From Prevotella sp. tc2-28 (GTDB lineage: Bacteria > Bacteroidota > Bacteroidia > Bacteroidales > Bacteroidaceae), in contig NZ_FNRE01000004.1 in assembly GCF_900107705.1 (NCBI RefSeq), positions 62,001 through 126,000 of the forward strand: a stretch of DNA of 64,000 bases. The letters run 5' to 3'. The notes beneath the pieces are model-generated. The model was not told the DNA's origin and made no database searches. It saw only the letters and a program-made list of their open reading frames with translations. Both the position numbers and the translations under genes were made by a program. Positions 51,462 through 59,012 of this stretch are shown one piece after another; within the stretch, counting starts at the first letter, position 1, and each line of letters starts with the position of its first letter.

Positions 51462-52181
51462 ATGAAAGAGGTCAGGTTTTTCTACGTGCCGGATGCTGCC
51501 AACTGCACCGAGTTGCCAGAAGAAGAGGCGACACATGCCCTGCGCGTGCTTCGGTTGAAGGCTGGCGACGAGATGATGCTGATGGACGGAAAGGGTAACT
51601 ACTACCGTGCAGAAGTGACCTTGGCGCACACTCATCATTGCTGTTATGCCATCAAGGATGTGTTGCCTCAGGAGCGTCAGTGGAAGGGTAGTGTACATCT
51701 AGCTATAGCACCCACGAAGATGATGGATCGCATCGAGTGGATGGTGGAGAAAGCCGTAGAAATCGGTGTCGACGAATTGTCTTTCCTCGATTGTCAGTTC
51801 TCTGAGCGTCGTATTGTCAAACTTCCGCGTATCGAGAAAATCGTTATTTCTGCCGTTAAACAGAGCAGAAAGGCATGGATGCCCCAAGTGAATGAAATCA
51901 AGTCCTTCGACGACTTCATCAATACGATTTCGACGGAGCACAAGTATATTGCCCATTGTTACGACGAAATACCACGTACCTATCTGTTTGATGAGTTACG
52001 TCTGTCTTCTGACACTTGTGATGCTGTGGTGATGATAGGTCCTGAAGGAGACTTTTCTATCGACGAGGTGCGACGTGCGATGGACAAAGGATTCAAGTCC
52101 GTCCATCTGGGCACGAGTCGTCTGCGCACTGAGACGGCAGGACTCTCGGCAGTGATGATGATGCAACTAGCAAATGAATAA
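51462..52181 (+). CDS. rsmE: 16S rRNA (uracil1498-N3)-methyltransferase
   Basis: The 239-residue SPOUT-class enzyme methylates U1498 of 16S rRNA. Signatures: EEEATHALRVLRLKAGDEMM near the N-terminus, MMDRIEWMVEKAVEIGVDEL, SRKAWMPQV and the SAM-knot MIGPEGDFSIDEVRRA followed by HLGTSRLRTETAGLSAV. Length is normal. Confidence 0.95.
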   Translation: MKEVRFFYVPDAANCTELPEEEATHALRVLRLKAGDEMMLMDGKGNYYRAEVTLAHTHHCCYAIKDVLPQERQWKGSVHLAIAPTKMMDRIEWMVEKAVEIGVDELSFLDCQFSERRIVKLPRIEKIVISAVKQSRKAWMPQVNEIKSFDDFINTISTEHKYIAHCYDEIPRTYLFDELRLSSDTCDAVVMIGPEGDFSIDEVRRAMDKGFKSVHLGTSRLRTETAGLSAVMMMQLANE

Positions 52182-52201
52182 TCAATATAAACTGATAAGA
52201 T

Positions 52202-53542
52202 ATGACCGATGAAAAAATCATGGCTACCATTAAGCCCGATGGCGAGTACTGGCAGCCGGAAATTGAGAAAATGCCTCGTGAACAGCTTCAGCAGCTGCAA
52301 GTTAAGAAACTCAAGGATACCATCAATGTCTGTCTCCAGTCGCCTTTCTACAAAAAGCGTCTGGGAGAGTTAGGCATCACGGCTGATTCTATCAACAGTC
52401 TTGAAGACCTACGTAAGATTCCTTTCACCACGAAGCAAGATCTGCGCGACAACTATCCTTTCGGACTCGTTGGTGCAAATATGGACGAAGCCGTTCGTAT
52501 ACATTCTACCAGTGGAACAACGGGTAATCCCTGTGTCGTCGTCTATTCTGAACACGATATCTGTTCGTGGGCTAACATGGTTGCACGCAACTTGTATATG
52601 GTTGGATGCCGTAAGAGCGATGTATTCCAGAACTCCAGTGGTTACGGTATGTTCACTGGTGGCCTTGGTTTCCAGTATGGTGCCGAGTGGCTTGGAGCAA
52701 TGACGGTGCCTGCTGCTGCTGGTAATTCGAAGCGCCAGATTAAGTTTATCAAAGATTTCGGAACTACTTGTCTGCATGCCATTCCTTCCTATGCCATCCG
52801 CCTGGCAGAAGTTTTCCAGGAAGAAGGCATAGATCCTCGTAGCACTAAGCTACGTACCTTATGTATAGGTGCAGAACCTCATACTGAAGAGCAGCGTCGT
52901 CGTATCGAGCGTATGCTGGGTGTCAAGGCGTATAACTCGTTTGGTATGACTGAGATGAATGGTCCCGGTGTTGCCTTTGAATGTAAGGAACAGTGTGGAA
53001 TGCACTTGTGGGAAGATAACTATATCATTGAGATTGTCGATCCTGACACCTTCGAACCGGTGCCCGACGGAGAGATTGGCGAGATGGTACTCACCACGCT
53101 CGACCGCACCATGATGCCTATCCTGCGTTACCGTACCCGCGACTTGACGCGCATTATCCCCGGTGAGTGTAAGTGTGGACGTACCCATCGTCGTATAGAC
53201 CGAATCAAGGGACGCACCGATGATATGTTTATCATCAAAGGTGTCAACGTGTTCCCCATGCAGGTTGAGAAGATCCTTGTTCAGTATCCGGGATTGGGTA
53301 GCAACTACTTGATTACCCTCGATACTGAGGATGATAACGATATCATGACTGTAGAGGTAGAACTAGACGGACTGAATACCGATGTCTATCCAGAACTCCA
53401 GAAGATGACGCGCGACATCCAGCGTGCATTGAAGGATGAGATTCTGCTGACACCGCGAGTTAAATTGGTGAAGAAAGGCTCACTGCCTGTCTCCGAAGGT
53501 AAGGCCGTGCGTGTTAAAGACCTCCGTCCAGGCAGAGGATAA
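52202..53542 (+). CDS. paaK: Phenylacetate-CoA ligase (PaaK-type adenylate-forming enzyme)
   Basis: The 446-residue protein activates an aryl acid as its adenylate and transfers it to CoA. The AMP-binding loop is SGTTGNPCVVVYSEHD, with later FGMTEMNGPG, YRTRDLTRI and IKGRTDDMFIIKGVNVFPMQ. Relatives in anaerobic Bacteroidetes act on phenylacetate or indoleacetate together with indolepyruvate oxidoreductase, but that partner is not in the window. The start at 52202 leaves a 20-bp gap after rsmE. Confidence 0.9.
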   Translation: MTDEKIMATIKPDGEYWQPEIEKMPREQLQQLQVKKLKDTINVCLQSPFYKKRLGELGITADSINSLEDLRKIPFTTKQDLRDNYPFGLVGANMDEAVRIHSTSGTTGNPCVVVYSEHDICSWANMVARNLYMVGCRKSDVFQNSSGYGMFTGGLGFQYGAEWLGAMTVPAAAGNSKRQIKFIKDFGTTCLHAIPSYAIRLAEVFQEEGIDPRSTKLRTLCIGAEPHTEEQRRRIERMLGVKAYNSFGMTEMNGPGVAFECKEQCGMHLWEDNYIIEIVDPDTFEPVPDGEIGEMVLTTLDRTMMPILRYRTRDLTRIIPGECKCGRTHRRIDRIKGRTDDMFIIKGVNVFPMQVEKILVQYPGLGSNYLITLDTEDDNDIMTVEVELDGLNTDVYPELQKMTRDIQRALKDEILLTPRVKLVKKGSLPVSEGKAVRVKDLRPGRG

Positions 53543-53558
53543 TTATCGGTTGCGGCAT

Positions 53559-54116
53559 ATGAGAAGACTGTTTATTGCCCTATCCCTTCTACTGACACTT
53601 GGCTCATCGGCACAAACCATGAGTCAGGTGTTTAAGCAGATGCCTGTCAATATCGTACCGTATCTTTCCGAGAACAATCGCCTCGATATGATTGATTTCA
53701 TCGATTCGAAGATGAAGGCAGAGGTACGCAACTTGTACGAGGGAAAGAGTGAGATGTTGAGAATGTCCGACGACTATGCCCGTCTGGCACTCAGTGAAGG
53801 TTCGCTGATGGAAATGCGCCTGCTCGATGTCAGCCAGCCTGTGGATAGTATGAAGAAAATCCTCTGCGTGGTTAGAACCTATGGTGCTGTGTTCAAAGAC
53901 AGTCAGGTGGAATTCTATTCCTTGAAGTGGCGTAAGTTGAATACAAAACAGTATGTTACTTTGCCCGACTGGATGTTCACGGCTTCCTTGGACGAGCATG
54001 AACCCACATTGACACTGACCAGTTCGTCGCTACTTGACAAACCTGCCTCAGAAGAACAAAAAGAGGTGGATAAAAAGTTAATGATGCTTAAATGGGAGAA
54101 TTATAGGTTTAAGTAA
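53559..54116 (+). CDS. DUF3256-family secreted protein
   Basis: This protein of about 185 residues has a signal peptide (MRRLFIALSLLLTLGSSAQT) and a mature part beginning MSQVFKQMPVNIVPYLSENN, as I recall for DUF3256. The frame is open back to 53511 inside paaK, but the ATG at 53559 directly begins the signal peptide, so it is chosen. Function unknown; it is probably translated with paaK and ends the forward operon. Confidence 0.75.
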   Translation: MRRLFIALSLLLTLGSSAQTMSQVFKQMPVNIVPYLSENNRLDMIDFIDSKMKAEVRNLYEGKSEMLRMSDDYARLALSEGSLMEMRLLDVSQPVDSMKKILCVVRTYGAVFKDSQVEFYSLKWRKLNTKQYVTLPDWMFTASLDEHEPTLTLTSSSLLDKPASEEQKEVDKKLMMLKWENYRFK

Positions 54117-54145
54117 TGTTAATATTTCTCTTTTTTAGAAATAAA

Positions 54146-54179
54146 TTGGTGCAAAAATTAAAAACTATTGCTATATTTG
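54146..54179 (+). promoter_or_regulatory. Promoter of the small RNA at 54185
   Basis: TATATTTG at 54172-54179 fits the -7 consensus and TTGG at 54146-54149 is a weak -33. No open frame with coding character follows before the terminator. Confidence 0.6.
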
Positions 54180-54184
54180 CAATG

Positions 54185-54256
54185 TGTTTTTCATGGTATT
54201 AGATTATTAAGGTTAATTTTAAAGATTGGTTGTCGTGAGACAATCAATTTTTTTTG
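54185..54256 (+). ncRNA. Candidate small RNA of about 72 nt with own promoter and terminator
   Basis: Downstream of TATATTTG (54172) the sequence TCATGGTATTAGATTATTAA and onward leads into a perfect terminator: ATTGGTTGTC / GACAATCAAT with a GTGA tetraloop (54225-54248) and eight T. The block resembles a short leader/small RNA I recall as recurring in Bacteroidales genomes; that recall is unverified. It stands alone between the DUF3256 stop and the rpmA stop. Confidence 0.6.
54225..54256 (+). terminator. Terminator of the small RNA
   Basis: A 10-bp stem with one G-U pair, a GNRA loop (GTGA) and an eight-T tail. Confidence 0.85.
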
Positions 54257-54274
54257 TTCTCGATTTGAGGGCAA

Positions 54275-54306
54275 GAAGAAAGGGAACTCTCATCGAGCTC
54301 CCTTCT
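54275..54306 (-). terminator. Terminator-like hairpin after rpmA
   Basis: On the reverse strand AAGGGAGCTC pairs with GAGTTCCCTT (one G-U) across a five-base loop and is followed by TCTTCTT. It lies about 32 bp after the rpmA stop. Confidence 0.55.
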
Positions 54307-54336
54307 TTGTTTGGAATAAATTATGTTTTTGTTCTC

Positions 54337-54600
54337 TTAGGCCTGTGCTTCAGGTATTACTGAAACATAGCTCTTGTCACGCTTGCCTTTGTGGAACTGT
54401 ACTGTTCCGTCAACGAGAGCATACAGGGTATCATCTTTACCCATAGCTACGTTCTCGCCGGCATTGTGCTTAGAACCACGCTGGCGAACGATGATGTTGC
54501 CTGCGATGACCTTCTGACCGCCAAAAATCTTCACGCCCAGTCGCTGAGCTGCTGACTCACGGCCGTTCTTAGAACTACCTACACCTTTCTTATGTGCCAT
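54337..54600 (-). CDS. rpmA: 50S ribosomal protein L27
   Basis: The 87-residue protein opens [20 protein letters not shown] and contains [20 protein letters not shown], exact L27 hallmarks. It contacts the peptidyl-transferase centre. There is no N-terminal extension of the kind cleaved in Firmicutes. It lies 18 bp downstream of rplU. Confidence 0.98.
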   Translation of the reverse strand: MAHKKGVGSSKNGRESAAQRLGVKIFGGQKVIAGNIIVRQRGSKHNAGENVAMGKDDTLYALVDGTVQFHKGKRDKSYVSVIPEAQA

Positions 54601-54618
54601 TTCTTGTTCCTCCTAATT

Positions 54619-54936
54619 TTAAGCGATTACTGATTTAACTTCTACCTGGGTGTATTGCTGACGGTGACCGTTGCGCTTGCGAGAGTCCTTACGACGCTTC
54701 ATCTTGAAAACGATAACCTTCTCACCCTTTACGAGTGGATTAACCACTTCGCATACTACCTTAGCACCGCTTACGGTGGGTGCGCCTACCTGTACTGAGC
54801 CTTCTTTGTCGACAAGCAGTACCTTGTCGAATTCAACAGTTTTACCGGCTTCCACGTCCTTCATGTGGTTTACGAAGAGTTTCTTGCCCTCCTCAACCTT
54901 AAACTGCTGACCGTTGATTTCTACAATTGCGTACAT
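54619..54936 (-). CDS. rplU: 50S ribosomal protein L21
   Basis: The 105-residue protein opens [20 protein letters not shown] and ends with the RNA-binding stretch [20 protein letters not shown], diagnostic for L21. It is cotranscribed with rpmA from the promoter at 55023-55030, with a leader of about 80 nt. Confidence 0.98.
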   Translation of the reverse strand: MYAIVEINGQQFKVEEGKKLFVNHMKDVEAGKTVEFDKVLLVDKEGSVQVGAPTVSGAKVVCEVVNPLVKGEKVIVFKMKRRKDSRKRNGHRQQYTQVEVKSVIA

Positions 54937-55022
54937 TATTTATTAATTGTTTAACGGGTTTTCTGCGTGGCGTGTCGCGTCGTGCAACAACTTCTTTGAG
55001 CCACAACAGACCAAATCGGCTG

Positions 55023-55030
55023 CAAAATTA
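55023..55030 (-). promoter_or_regulatory. Promoter -7 box of rplU-rpmA
   Basis: TAATTTTG on the reverse strand lies 86 bp above the rplU ATG. The intervening leader (54937-55015) has a GC-richer stretch that could fold, but no known ribosomal leader motif is recognised. Confidence 0.6.
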
Positions 55031-55062
55031 CTAAAAATCCACGAAACTACCAAGAAAATCAT

Positions 55063-55099
55063 CAAAAAAATAAAGCGATGACCCTCACAGGCAATCGCT
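55063..55099 (-). terminator. Terminator of the small RNA upstream of rplU
   Basis: AGCGAT (55094-55099 on the reverse strand) pairs with ATCGCT (55074-55079), with inner CC/GG pairs, followed by a T-rich run broken by one A. Confidence 0.7.
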
Positions 55100-55160
55100 C
55101 CATTATCTTCAATAGGTATTAGTCCTTTTTCTTAAGGTAAAAAGATTGTTTTCAGGATAA
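55063..55160 (-). ncRNA. Candidate small RNA of about 98 nt upstream of rplU
   Basis: On the reverse strand a full promoter (TTTG at 55194-55197, 19-bp spacer, TACTTTTG at 55167-55174) is followed by ACCTTAAGAAAAAGGACTAA, then TACCTATTGAAGATAATGG, and a terminator (AGCGAT / ATCGCT stem, then TTTATTTTTTT at 55063-55079). No coding frame fits. It ends about 30 bp before the rplU -7 box, so it is separate from the ribosomal operon. I believe related sequences are conserved in Bacteroidales but cannot confirm it. Confidence 0.6.
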
Positions 55161-55166
55161 CGGATG

Positions 55167-55197
55167 CAAAAGTACTATTTTTTTTCGTTCCGCCAAA
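55167..55197 (-). promoter_or_regulatory. Promoter (-33 TTTG, -7 TACTTTTG) for the small RNA
   Basis: Both boxes are perfect and 19 bp apart. Between this promoter and the tRNA promoter (55198-55306) the sequence is AT-rich with nothing recognised. Confidence 0.75.
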
Positions 55198-55306
55198 ACT
55201 TTTATAAAGGAATTTTATTAAAAAAACGCTGTGTGGGCGCACAGTCGTAAACGATTGCTCACGAATATTTCATTTTTATAATCTACGAAACTTTTTAAGC
55301 AAATAT

Positions 55307-55337
55307 TTTGCAGTTACAGAAAAAAGTATTACCTTTG
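55307..55337 (+). promoter_or_regulatory. Promoter of the tRNA cluster
   Basis: TTTG at 55307-55310 and TACCTTTG at 55330-55337 are 19 bp apart, about 33 bp upstream of tRNA-Thr. Confidence 0.75.
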
Positions 55338-55370
55338 CACCGCTTTTGAGCAAGAGATCATTGAAAAGTT

Positions 55371-55443
<73 letters not shown>

Positions 55444-55462
55444 CTCTCAATCTCCAAGAATA

Positions 55463-55496
55463 GAGTCAGGACCTTCCAGTTCTGACTTTTTTTCTT
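55463..55496 (+). terminator. Terminator between tRNA-Thr and tRNA-Gly
   Basis: AGTCAG pairs with CTGACT, followed by seven T. The stem is short, so partial read-through into tRNA-Gly is plausible, since no clear promoter box precedes tRNA-Gly. Confidence 0.5.
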
Positions 55497-55522
55497 CTCC
55501 TGACGCCCTTTATGGGGGTTAT

Positions 55523-55595
55523 GCGGAATTAGCTCAGTTGGTAGAGCATTGGCTTCCCAAGCCGAGGGTCGCGGGTTCGAGTCCCGTATTCCGCT
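55523..55595 (+). tRNA. tRNA-Gly (anticodon CCC)
   Basis: A 73-nt cloverleaf with acceptor GCGGAAT/ATTCCGC, D-arm GCTCAGTTGGTAGAGC, anticodon loop TTCCCAA between GGC and GCC, and T-loop GTTCGAGTC. It reads GGG codons. Confidence 0.95.
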
Positions 55596-55644
55596 CAGGA
55601 AAAAGAGAAAAATGAGGGAACACGAAAAAAAAGTAGCGAAAAAA

Positions 55645-55676
55645 TTTGCAAGGTTGAAAAAATAGTCGTACCTTTG
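55645..55676 (+). promoter_or_regulatory. Promoter of tRNA-Ser and tRNA-Glu
   Basis: TTTG at 55645-55648 and TACCTTTG at 55669-55676 are 20 bp apart, about 50 bp upstream of tRNA-Ser. Confidence 0.8.
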
Positions 55677-55726
55677 CACCCGCAATCAAGGAGATAACCC
55701 CACGGTTTCTGACTCCTAAGTCCTTT

Positions 55727-55813
55727 GGAAGGATGGGTGAGTGGCTGAAACCAGCAGTTTGCTAAACTGCCGTACGGGTTCCCGTACCGGGGGTTCGAAT
55801 CCCCCTCCTTCCG
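55727..55813 (+). tRNA. tRNA-Ser (anticodon GCT)
   Basis: An 87-nt class II tRNA with acceptor GGAAGGA/TCCTTCC, anticodon loop TTGCTAA and a long variable arm (CGTACGGGTTCCCGTACCG). It reads AGC/AGU codons. Confidence 0.97.
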
Positions 55814-55851
55814 CAGCCGGTGGGATTTTCTCTGAGAGTGCACCTAACGTT

Positions 55852-55923
55852 GGTCGATTCATCTAATGGTTAGGATACAAGATTCTCAATCTTGGCATAG
55901 GGGTTCGATTCCCCTATCGACTA
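55852..55923 (+). tRNA. tRNA-Glu (anticodon CTC)
   Basis: A 72-nt cloverleaf with acceptor GGTCGAT/ATCGACT (G-U at the first pair), anticodon loop TTCTCAA and T-loop GTTCGATTC. It reads GAG codons. A strong terminator follows directly. Confidence 0.95.
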
Positions 55924-55962
55924 CAAAAAGAAGACGTTGAATTTCAGCGTCTTCTTTTTATA
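55924..55962 (+). terminator. Terminator after the tRNA cluster
   Basis: AAGAAGACGTTG pairs with CAGCGTCTTCTT (one G-U), followed by TTTTA. The A-rich left arm means it may also stop reverse transcription from the gene at 55983. Confidence 0.85.
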
Positions 55963-55982
55963 TCCGATTGTTCCGTTGTTCT

Positions 55983-56234
55983 TTATCTCTTAATGGTCTT
56001 TTTCCAGTCACTCCATGAGGTCTGGTAACGCTTGGCAGCTGTTGCGTCAATCGTTTCGCGCTCGTTGGCTTTTAGGAAGGCGTATACTTCATTCGTGTAC
56101 TGACGGCCTTTGTTCTCACCCTGATTGTCGTTTACGGCACACGATGTAAAGTTGAGGGTACCACCTATTACGAATACCGCCGTCAATAGCCCCTTTGTCC
56201 AACTATTTTTCTTATTAGTATTCATTGCGTTCAT
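55983..56234 (-). CDS. Small putative lipoprotein
   Basis: The frame encodes 83 residues, or 80 from the second ATG at 56225. It has a basic N-terminus, a hydrophobic stretch and a lipobox-like TLNFTSCAVND; the mature part is charged and short (EVYAFLKANERETIDATAAK, then WSDWKKTIKR). No family is recognised. Its start lies within the remnant of a cupin gene on the same strand, so it may have inherited that gene's transcription. Confidence 0.5.
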   Translation of the reverse strand: MNAMNTNKKNSWTKGLLTAVFVIGGTLNFTSCAVNDNQGENKGRQYTNEVYAFLKANERETIDATAAKRYQTSWSDWKKTIKR

Positions 56235-56306
56235 TGTTTATGATGTCATATATTTCATCCGTTACAGGCTCACACCACTCATTTGAAGCAACTTCTCGTC
56301 CATATC
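56215..56306 (-). pseudogene. Remnant of a cupin/carboxymuconolactone-decarboxylase gene 3' end
   Basis: The reverse strand reads REVASNEWCEPVTDEIYDII then NNERNEY and a stop at 56215. The complete gene at 62191-63228 ends with GASNEWCEPVDDATYDALNN in the same place, so this is a diverged scrap of a second copy. A stop (TAA) lies just upstream and no other part of the gene is present. The remaining gap to 56362 holds nothing else I recognise. Confidence 0.65.
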
Positions 56307-56362
56307 GTTATCAGCAGTTTGTTTGTTACTTGATAGTTCAAACCTCTCAGCCGAGAGCGGTG

Positions 56363-57355
56363 CTACTCCAAATTCACCAACTCATACTTCTTGGATCCAA
56401 GGCCAATCTGGGCTGCATGGTCGATAGTGTGTGTGCCATGCTGCTTGTCGATGCGCTTCAGCAAATCGGTAGGGTCGTTCTTGGTTGTCACCTTCTGTTG
56501 GTTGATGATGTCGATGCAGGCCTGGTCGAGCGCTACAGGGTCAGTAGAGGCGAGGATGCCATAGTCCTCCAGTTTTACGGGTTCGGGATGATCCACGCAG
56601 TCGCAGTCTATTGACATGTTGTTCATGACACTGATGTAGATGATGCCCTGCTTCTTGTTGAAGTAGTTCACCACAGCTTGCGCGGCAGCTGCCATACTTT
56701 CGAGGAATCCGTCCTGATTACCGATGAACTCTGGTGTCCACAACTTGCCCATATCCAGTTTCTCCATCTTGCCGGCAGAGTGGATGTAAGCCTTGCCGTT
56801 CTGACTGGCACAGCCGATGGAGAGATTTTTTAACGCACCACCATAGCCACCCATAGGATGCCCCTTGAAGTGATTGAGGGCAATCATGAAGTCGTAGTTG
56901 GCCATGTGTCCGCCTACGATGTCGTACTTGATGTGTGACTGGTCTTTCACGGGAATGCGTATCTCGTCGTATTCGTCCATGATATCTACAGGGAAATACT
57001 TTGTGAAGCCGTGACGCTTGATCACCTTCCAATGGTTGGCTGAAGAGTTGCGGTCATCCTGCTCGTTTCCTGCACCACTGCTGTAGGCGGTGTTACATTC
57101 TACGATGGTGCCGTCCACCTCCCATATCAGGTTTTTCACCAGTTCAGGTTTCAGGTAGTTGGGATTGCTGCCTTCGCCTGTTGACATTTTCACTGCCACA
57201 CGACCCTTGGCTTCAACGCCAAGTGCCTTGTAGATTTTTACCAACGACTCTGGTGAAATCTCCCTTGTGAGATACACCTTTGATGCCTGCTGAGCCAGCG
57301 CCCCAGCTGACGCCATCAACATGGCTGCTGCCAAAATAAAGCTTACTTTTCTCAT
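56363..57355 (-). CDS. DUF362-domain protein, exported
   Basis: The protein of about 330 residues has a signal peptide (LAAAMLMASAGALAQ) and a DUF362 domain: GRVAVKMSTGEGSNPNYLKP, MIALNHFKGHPMGGYGGALK and NISIGCASQ-like NLSIGCASQNGKAYIHS. The family is often tied to iron-sulfur or corrinoid redox chemistry, yet no ferredoxin domain is attached here. The start at 57355 is chosen because the -7 box at 57377-57384 overlaps the earlier in-frame ATG at 57379. Function uncertain. Confidence 0.8.
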   Translation of the reverse strand: MRKVSFILAAAMLMASAGALAQQASKVYLTREISPESLVKIYKALGVEAKGRVAVKMSTGEGSNPNYLKPELVKNLIWEVDGTIVECNTAYSSGAGNEQDDRNSSANHWKVIKRHGFTKYFPVDIMDEYDEIRIPVKDQSHIKYDIVGGHMANYDFMIALNHFKGHPMGGYGGALKNLSIGCASQNGKAYIHSAGKMEKLDMGKLWTPEFIGNQDGFLESMAAAAQAVVNYFNKKQGIIYISVMNNMSIDCDCVDHPEPVKLEDYGILASTDPVALDQACIDIINQQKVTTKNDPTDLLKRIDKQHGTHTIDHAAQIGLGSKKYELVNLE

Positions 57356-57376
57356 AGATACAATAAAATATGTCCG

Positions 57377-57384
57377 CAAAGTTA
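57377..57384 (-). promoter_or_regulatory. Promoter -7 box of the DUF362 gene
   Basis: TAACTTTG on the reverse strand lies 22 bp above the ATG at 57355 and covers the alternative ATG at 57379, deciding the start. Confidence 0.55.
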
Positions 57385-57475
57385 CTTATTTTTGCCGCAA
57401 AACAACTATTTTTGCTGTAAATATTATAATAGTTTAGGAAAAATGCCTTCGCCTTAGGAAACGATATCCTCCTTT

Positions 57476-58321
57476 CTATCCGTAATTCTTAATCAAGTAC
57501 TTCACAAACTGCGGGTCACCGAAATTTCTGGTTCCTGCATCGTGCAGGTTCATCTTGGCAATCTGAGCCATATCGTCATCGCTCAGCGAGAAGTTGAAGA
57601 TGTCGATATTCTGCGCCATGCGCTCTTTATGGCTCGACTTAGGAATAGCCACGATGCCGCGCTGGGTGAGCCAGCGGAGGGCTACCTGAGCAGCGGTCTT
57701 GTTGTACTTGGCACCAATAGAAGCCAGTAATTCGCTCTTTACGATGCCGTCAGTGCCTTGTCCGCCGAGTGGATACCAAGCCATCATCTTGGTGCCAAAC
57801 TCGCCATGAATCGGCTCAATGCCCGTCTGCTGAGAGAGGGTGTTGCATTCCAATTGGTTCACCATCGGTTTCACATCTACATAGTGGGCAAAGTCGAAGA
57901 AACGGCCAGCCTGGAAGTTGCTGACACCGATGGCACGCACCTTGCCAGCACGATAAGCCTTCTCCATAGCCCTCCAAGTACCGAACACATCGCCGTAGGC
58001 TTGATGGATGAGCAGCAGGTCGATATACTCCGTCTGCAACTTGCGCAGACTCTCGTCGATGCTCTTAGCAGCTTTTTCCTCGCCAGCATTGGATATCCAT
58101 ACCTTTGTTACAAGGAACAAGTCTTCGCGCTTCAGTCCACTCTTGCGCCAGGCATTGCCAACACCTTCCTCATTCTGGTAGGCCTGTGCCGTATCAATCA
58201 GGCGATAACCCACACTCAAAGCATCGCTCACACAACGCTCACACTCTTCAGGACTTACCAAAAATACACCGTAGCCCAATCTCGGCATCTTGACACCGTT
58301 TGATAATGTAATGTATTCCAT
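57476..58321 (-). CDS. Aldo/keto reductase
   Basis: The 281-residue NADPH-dependent oxidoreductase shows the family tetrad: Asp in GYRLIDTAQAYQNEEGVG with the catalytic Tyr, Lys in LVTKVWISNAG and His in LLLIHQAYGD. The cofactor-binding IPKSSHKERMAQNIDIFNF lies near the C-terminus. It resembles 2,5-diketogluconate/methylglyoxal reductases; the substrate is unknown. It sits on the same strand as flavodoxin and acetyltransferase genes upstream. Confidence 0.92.
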   Translation of the reverse strand: MEYITLSNGVKMPRLGYGVFLVSPEECERCVSDALSVGYRLIDTAQAYQNEEGVGNAWRKSGLKREDLFLVTKVWISNAGEEKAAKSIDESLRKLQTEYIDLLLIHQAYGDVFGTWRAMEKAYRAGKVRAIGVSNFQAGRFFDFAHYVDVKPMVNQLECNTLSQQTGIEPIHGEFGTKMMAWYPLGGQGTDGIVKSELLASIGAKYNKTAAQVALRWLTQRGIVAIPKSSHKERMAQNIDIFNFSLSDDDMAQIAKMNLHDAGTRNFGDPQFVKYLIKNYG

Positions 58322-58330
58322 ATTATTGAT

Positions 58331-58362
58331 TTACAATTTGACGATTTACCATTTACAATTGA
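58331..58362. repeat. Dispersed AT-rich repeat, intergenic copy
   Basis: TTACAATTTGACGATTTACC followed by ATTTACAATTGA matches the copy inside prmA (19171-19205, opposite strand). It fills most of the 54-bp gap between flavodoxin and aldo/keto reductase. Confidence 0.7.
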
Positions 58363-58375
58363 TTTAATGATTTGG

Positions 58376-59011
58376 CTATTTACTCCCCTCGCCATTCGGA
58401 AGGGGGATGAGGGTGAGGCTTCTCAGCCATTTCTCAACCTTTTTCTTCTCCGTGCGCACTTCGTGACCGTAGATGCTGAAGCCCTTTGTGACATTTGCAC
58501 CAGGGAATGCATCCTTCACATCCTCTACACAGTTGGCCAGTCCGCTGCCCTCGTGAGTGGTGAAAGGAATAACGGTCTTACCCTTCAGGTCGTTAGCATG
58601 CTTCTTGAAGAACGTGAACATTACTTGTGGATAGGTGCCCCACCAGACGGGGCCACCGATGAAAACAACGTCATACTTGTTCATATCCACGTCGCCCTCA
58701 TACTCAGGCAGTTCACCCTTCCTGGCCTCTTCCTTTGCCAGCTGAATGAGTGGGTTATAAGCCATTCCGTCATACTTGTGGGTCACGATTTCAAACTGCT
58801 CTGCACCCGTCAACTCTGTGATGTAGTCTGCCACAATCTTTGTGTTGCCCACCTCAATGTTTCCTACTGCGTAGTTGTCTCCCGCATGCGAGAAGAACAC
58901 TACCAATGCTTTTCCGTCCTTATTCATAACTTTCTCCTGTTTTGCGCCGCCGCTGCAAGCCGTGGATACAAGCAATGCTATTGCGGCTATAAAAATACTC
59001 TTAATATTCAT
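58376..59011 (-). CDS. Flavodoxin-like lipoprotein
   Basis: The 211-residue protein has a lipoprotein signal (ALLVSTACSGGAKQ) and a flavodoxin fold: VVFFSHAGDNYAVGNIEVGN (FMN phosphate loop region), VFIGGPVWWGTYP and TTHEGSGLANC. It would carry electrons outside the inner membrane or act as an NAD(P)H-quinone-type reductase. The C-terminal SLTLIPLPNGEGSK is encoded by a GC-rich dispersed repeat (58383-58420) and is not part of the flavodoxin fold. It starts 2 bp after the acetyltransferase stop. Confidence 0.85.
   Translation of the reverse strand: MNIKSIFIAAIALLVSTACSGGAKQEKVMNKDGKALVVFFSHAGDNYAVGNIEVGNTKIVADYITELTGAEQFEIVTHKYDGMAYNPLIQLAKEEARKGELPEYEGDVDMNKYDVVFIGGPVWWGTYPQVMFTFFKKHANDLKGKTVIPFTTHEGSGLANCVEDVKDAFPGANVTKGFSIYGHEVRTEKKKVEKWLRSLTLIPLPNGEGSK
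58383..58420. repeat. GC-rich dispersed repeat forming the flavodoxin C-terminus
   Basis: CTCCCCTCGCCATTCGGAAG followed by GGGGATGAGGGTGAGGCT supplies the last codons of the gene. Similar GGGGAG-type elements giving LPNGEGS-like tails occur widely in bacterial gene ends; this is from recall. Confidence 0.5.
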
Positions 59012-59012
59012 T

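Noticed and set aside
54168..54446. 92-aa forward frame
   Set aside because: It spans a small-RNA terminator and runs antisense into rpmA.
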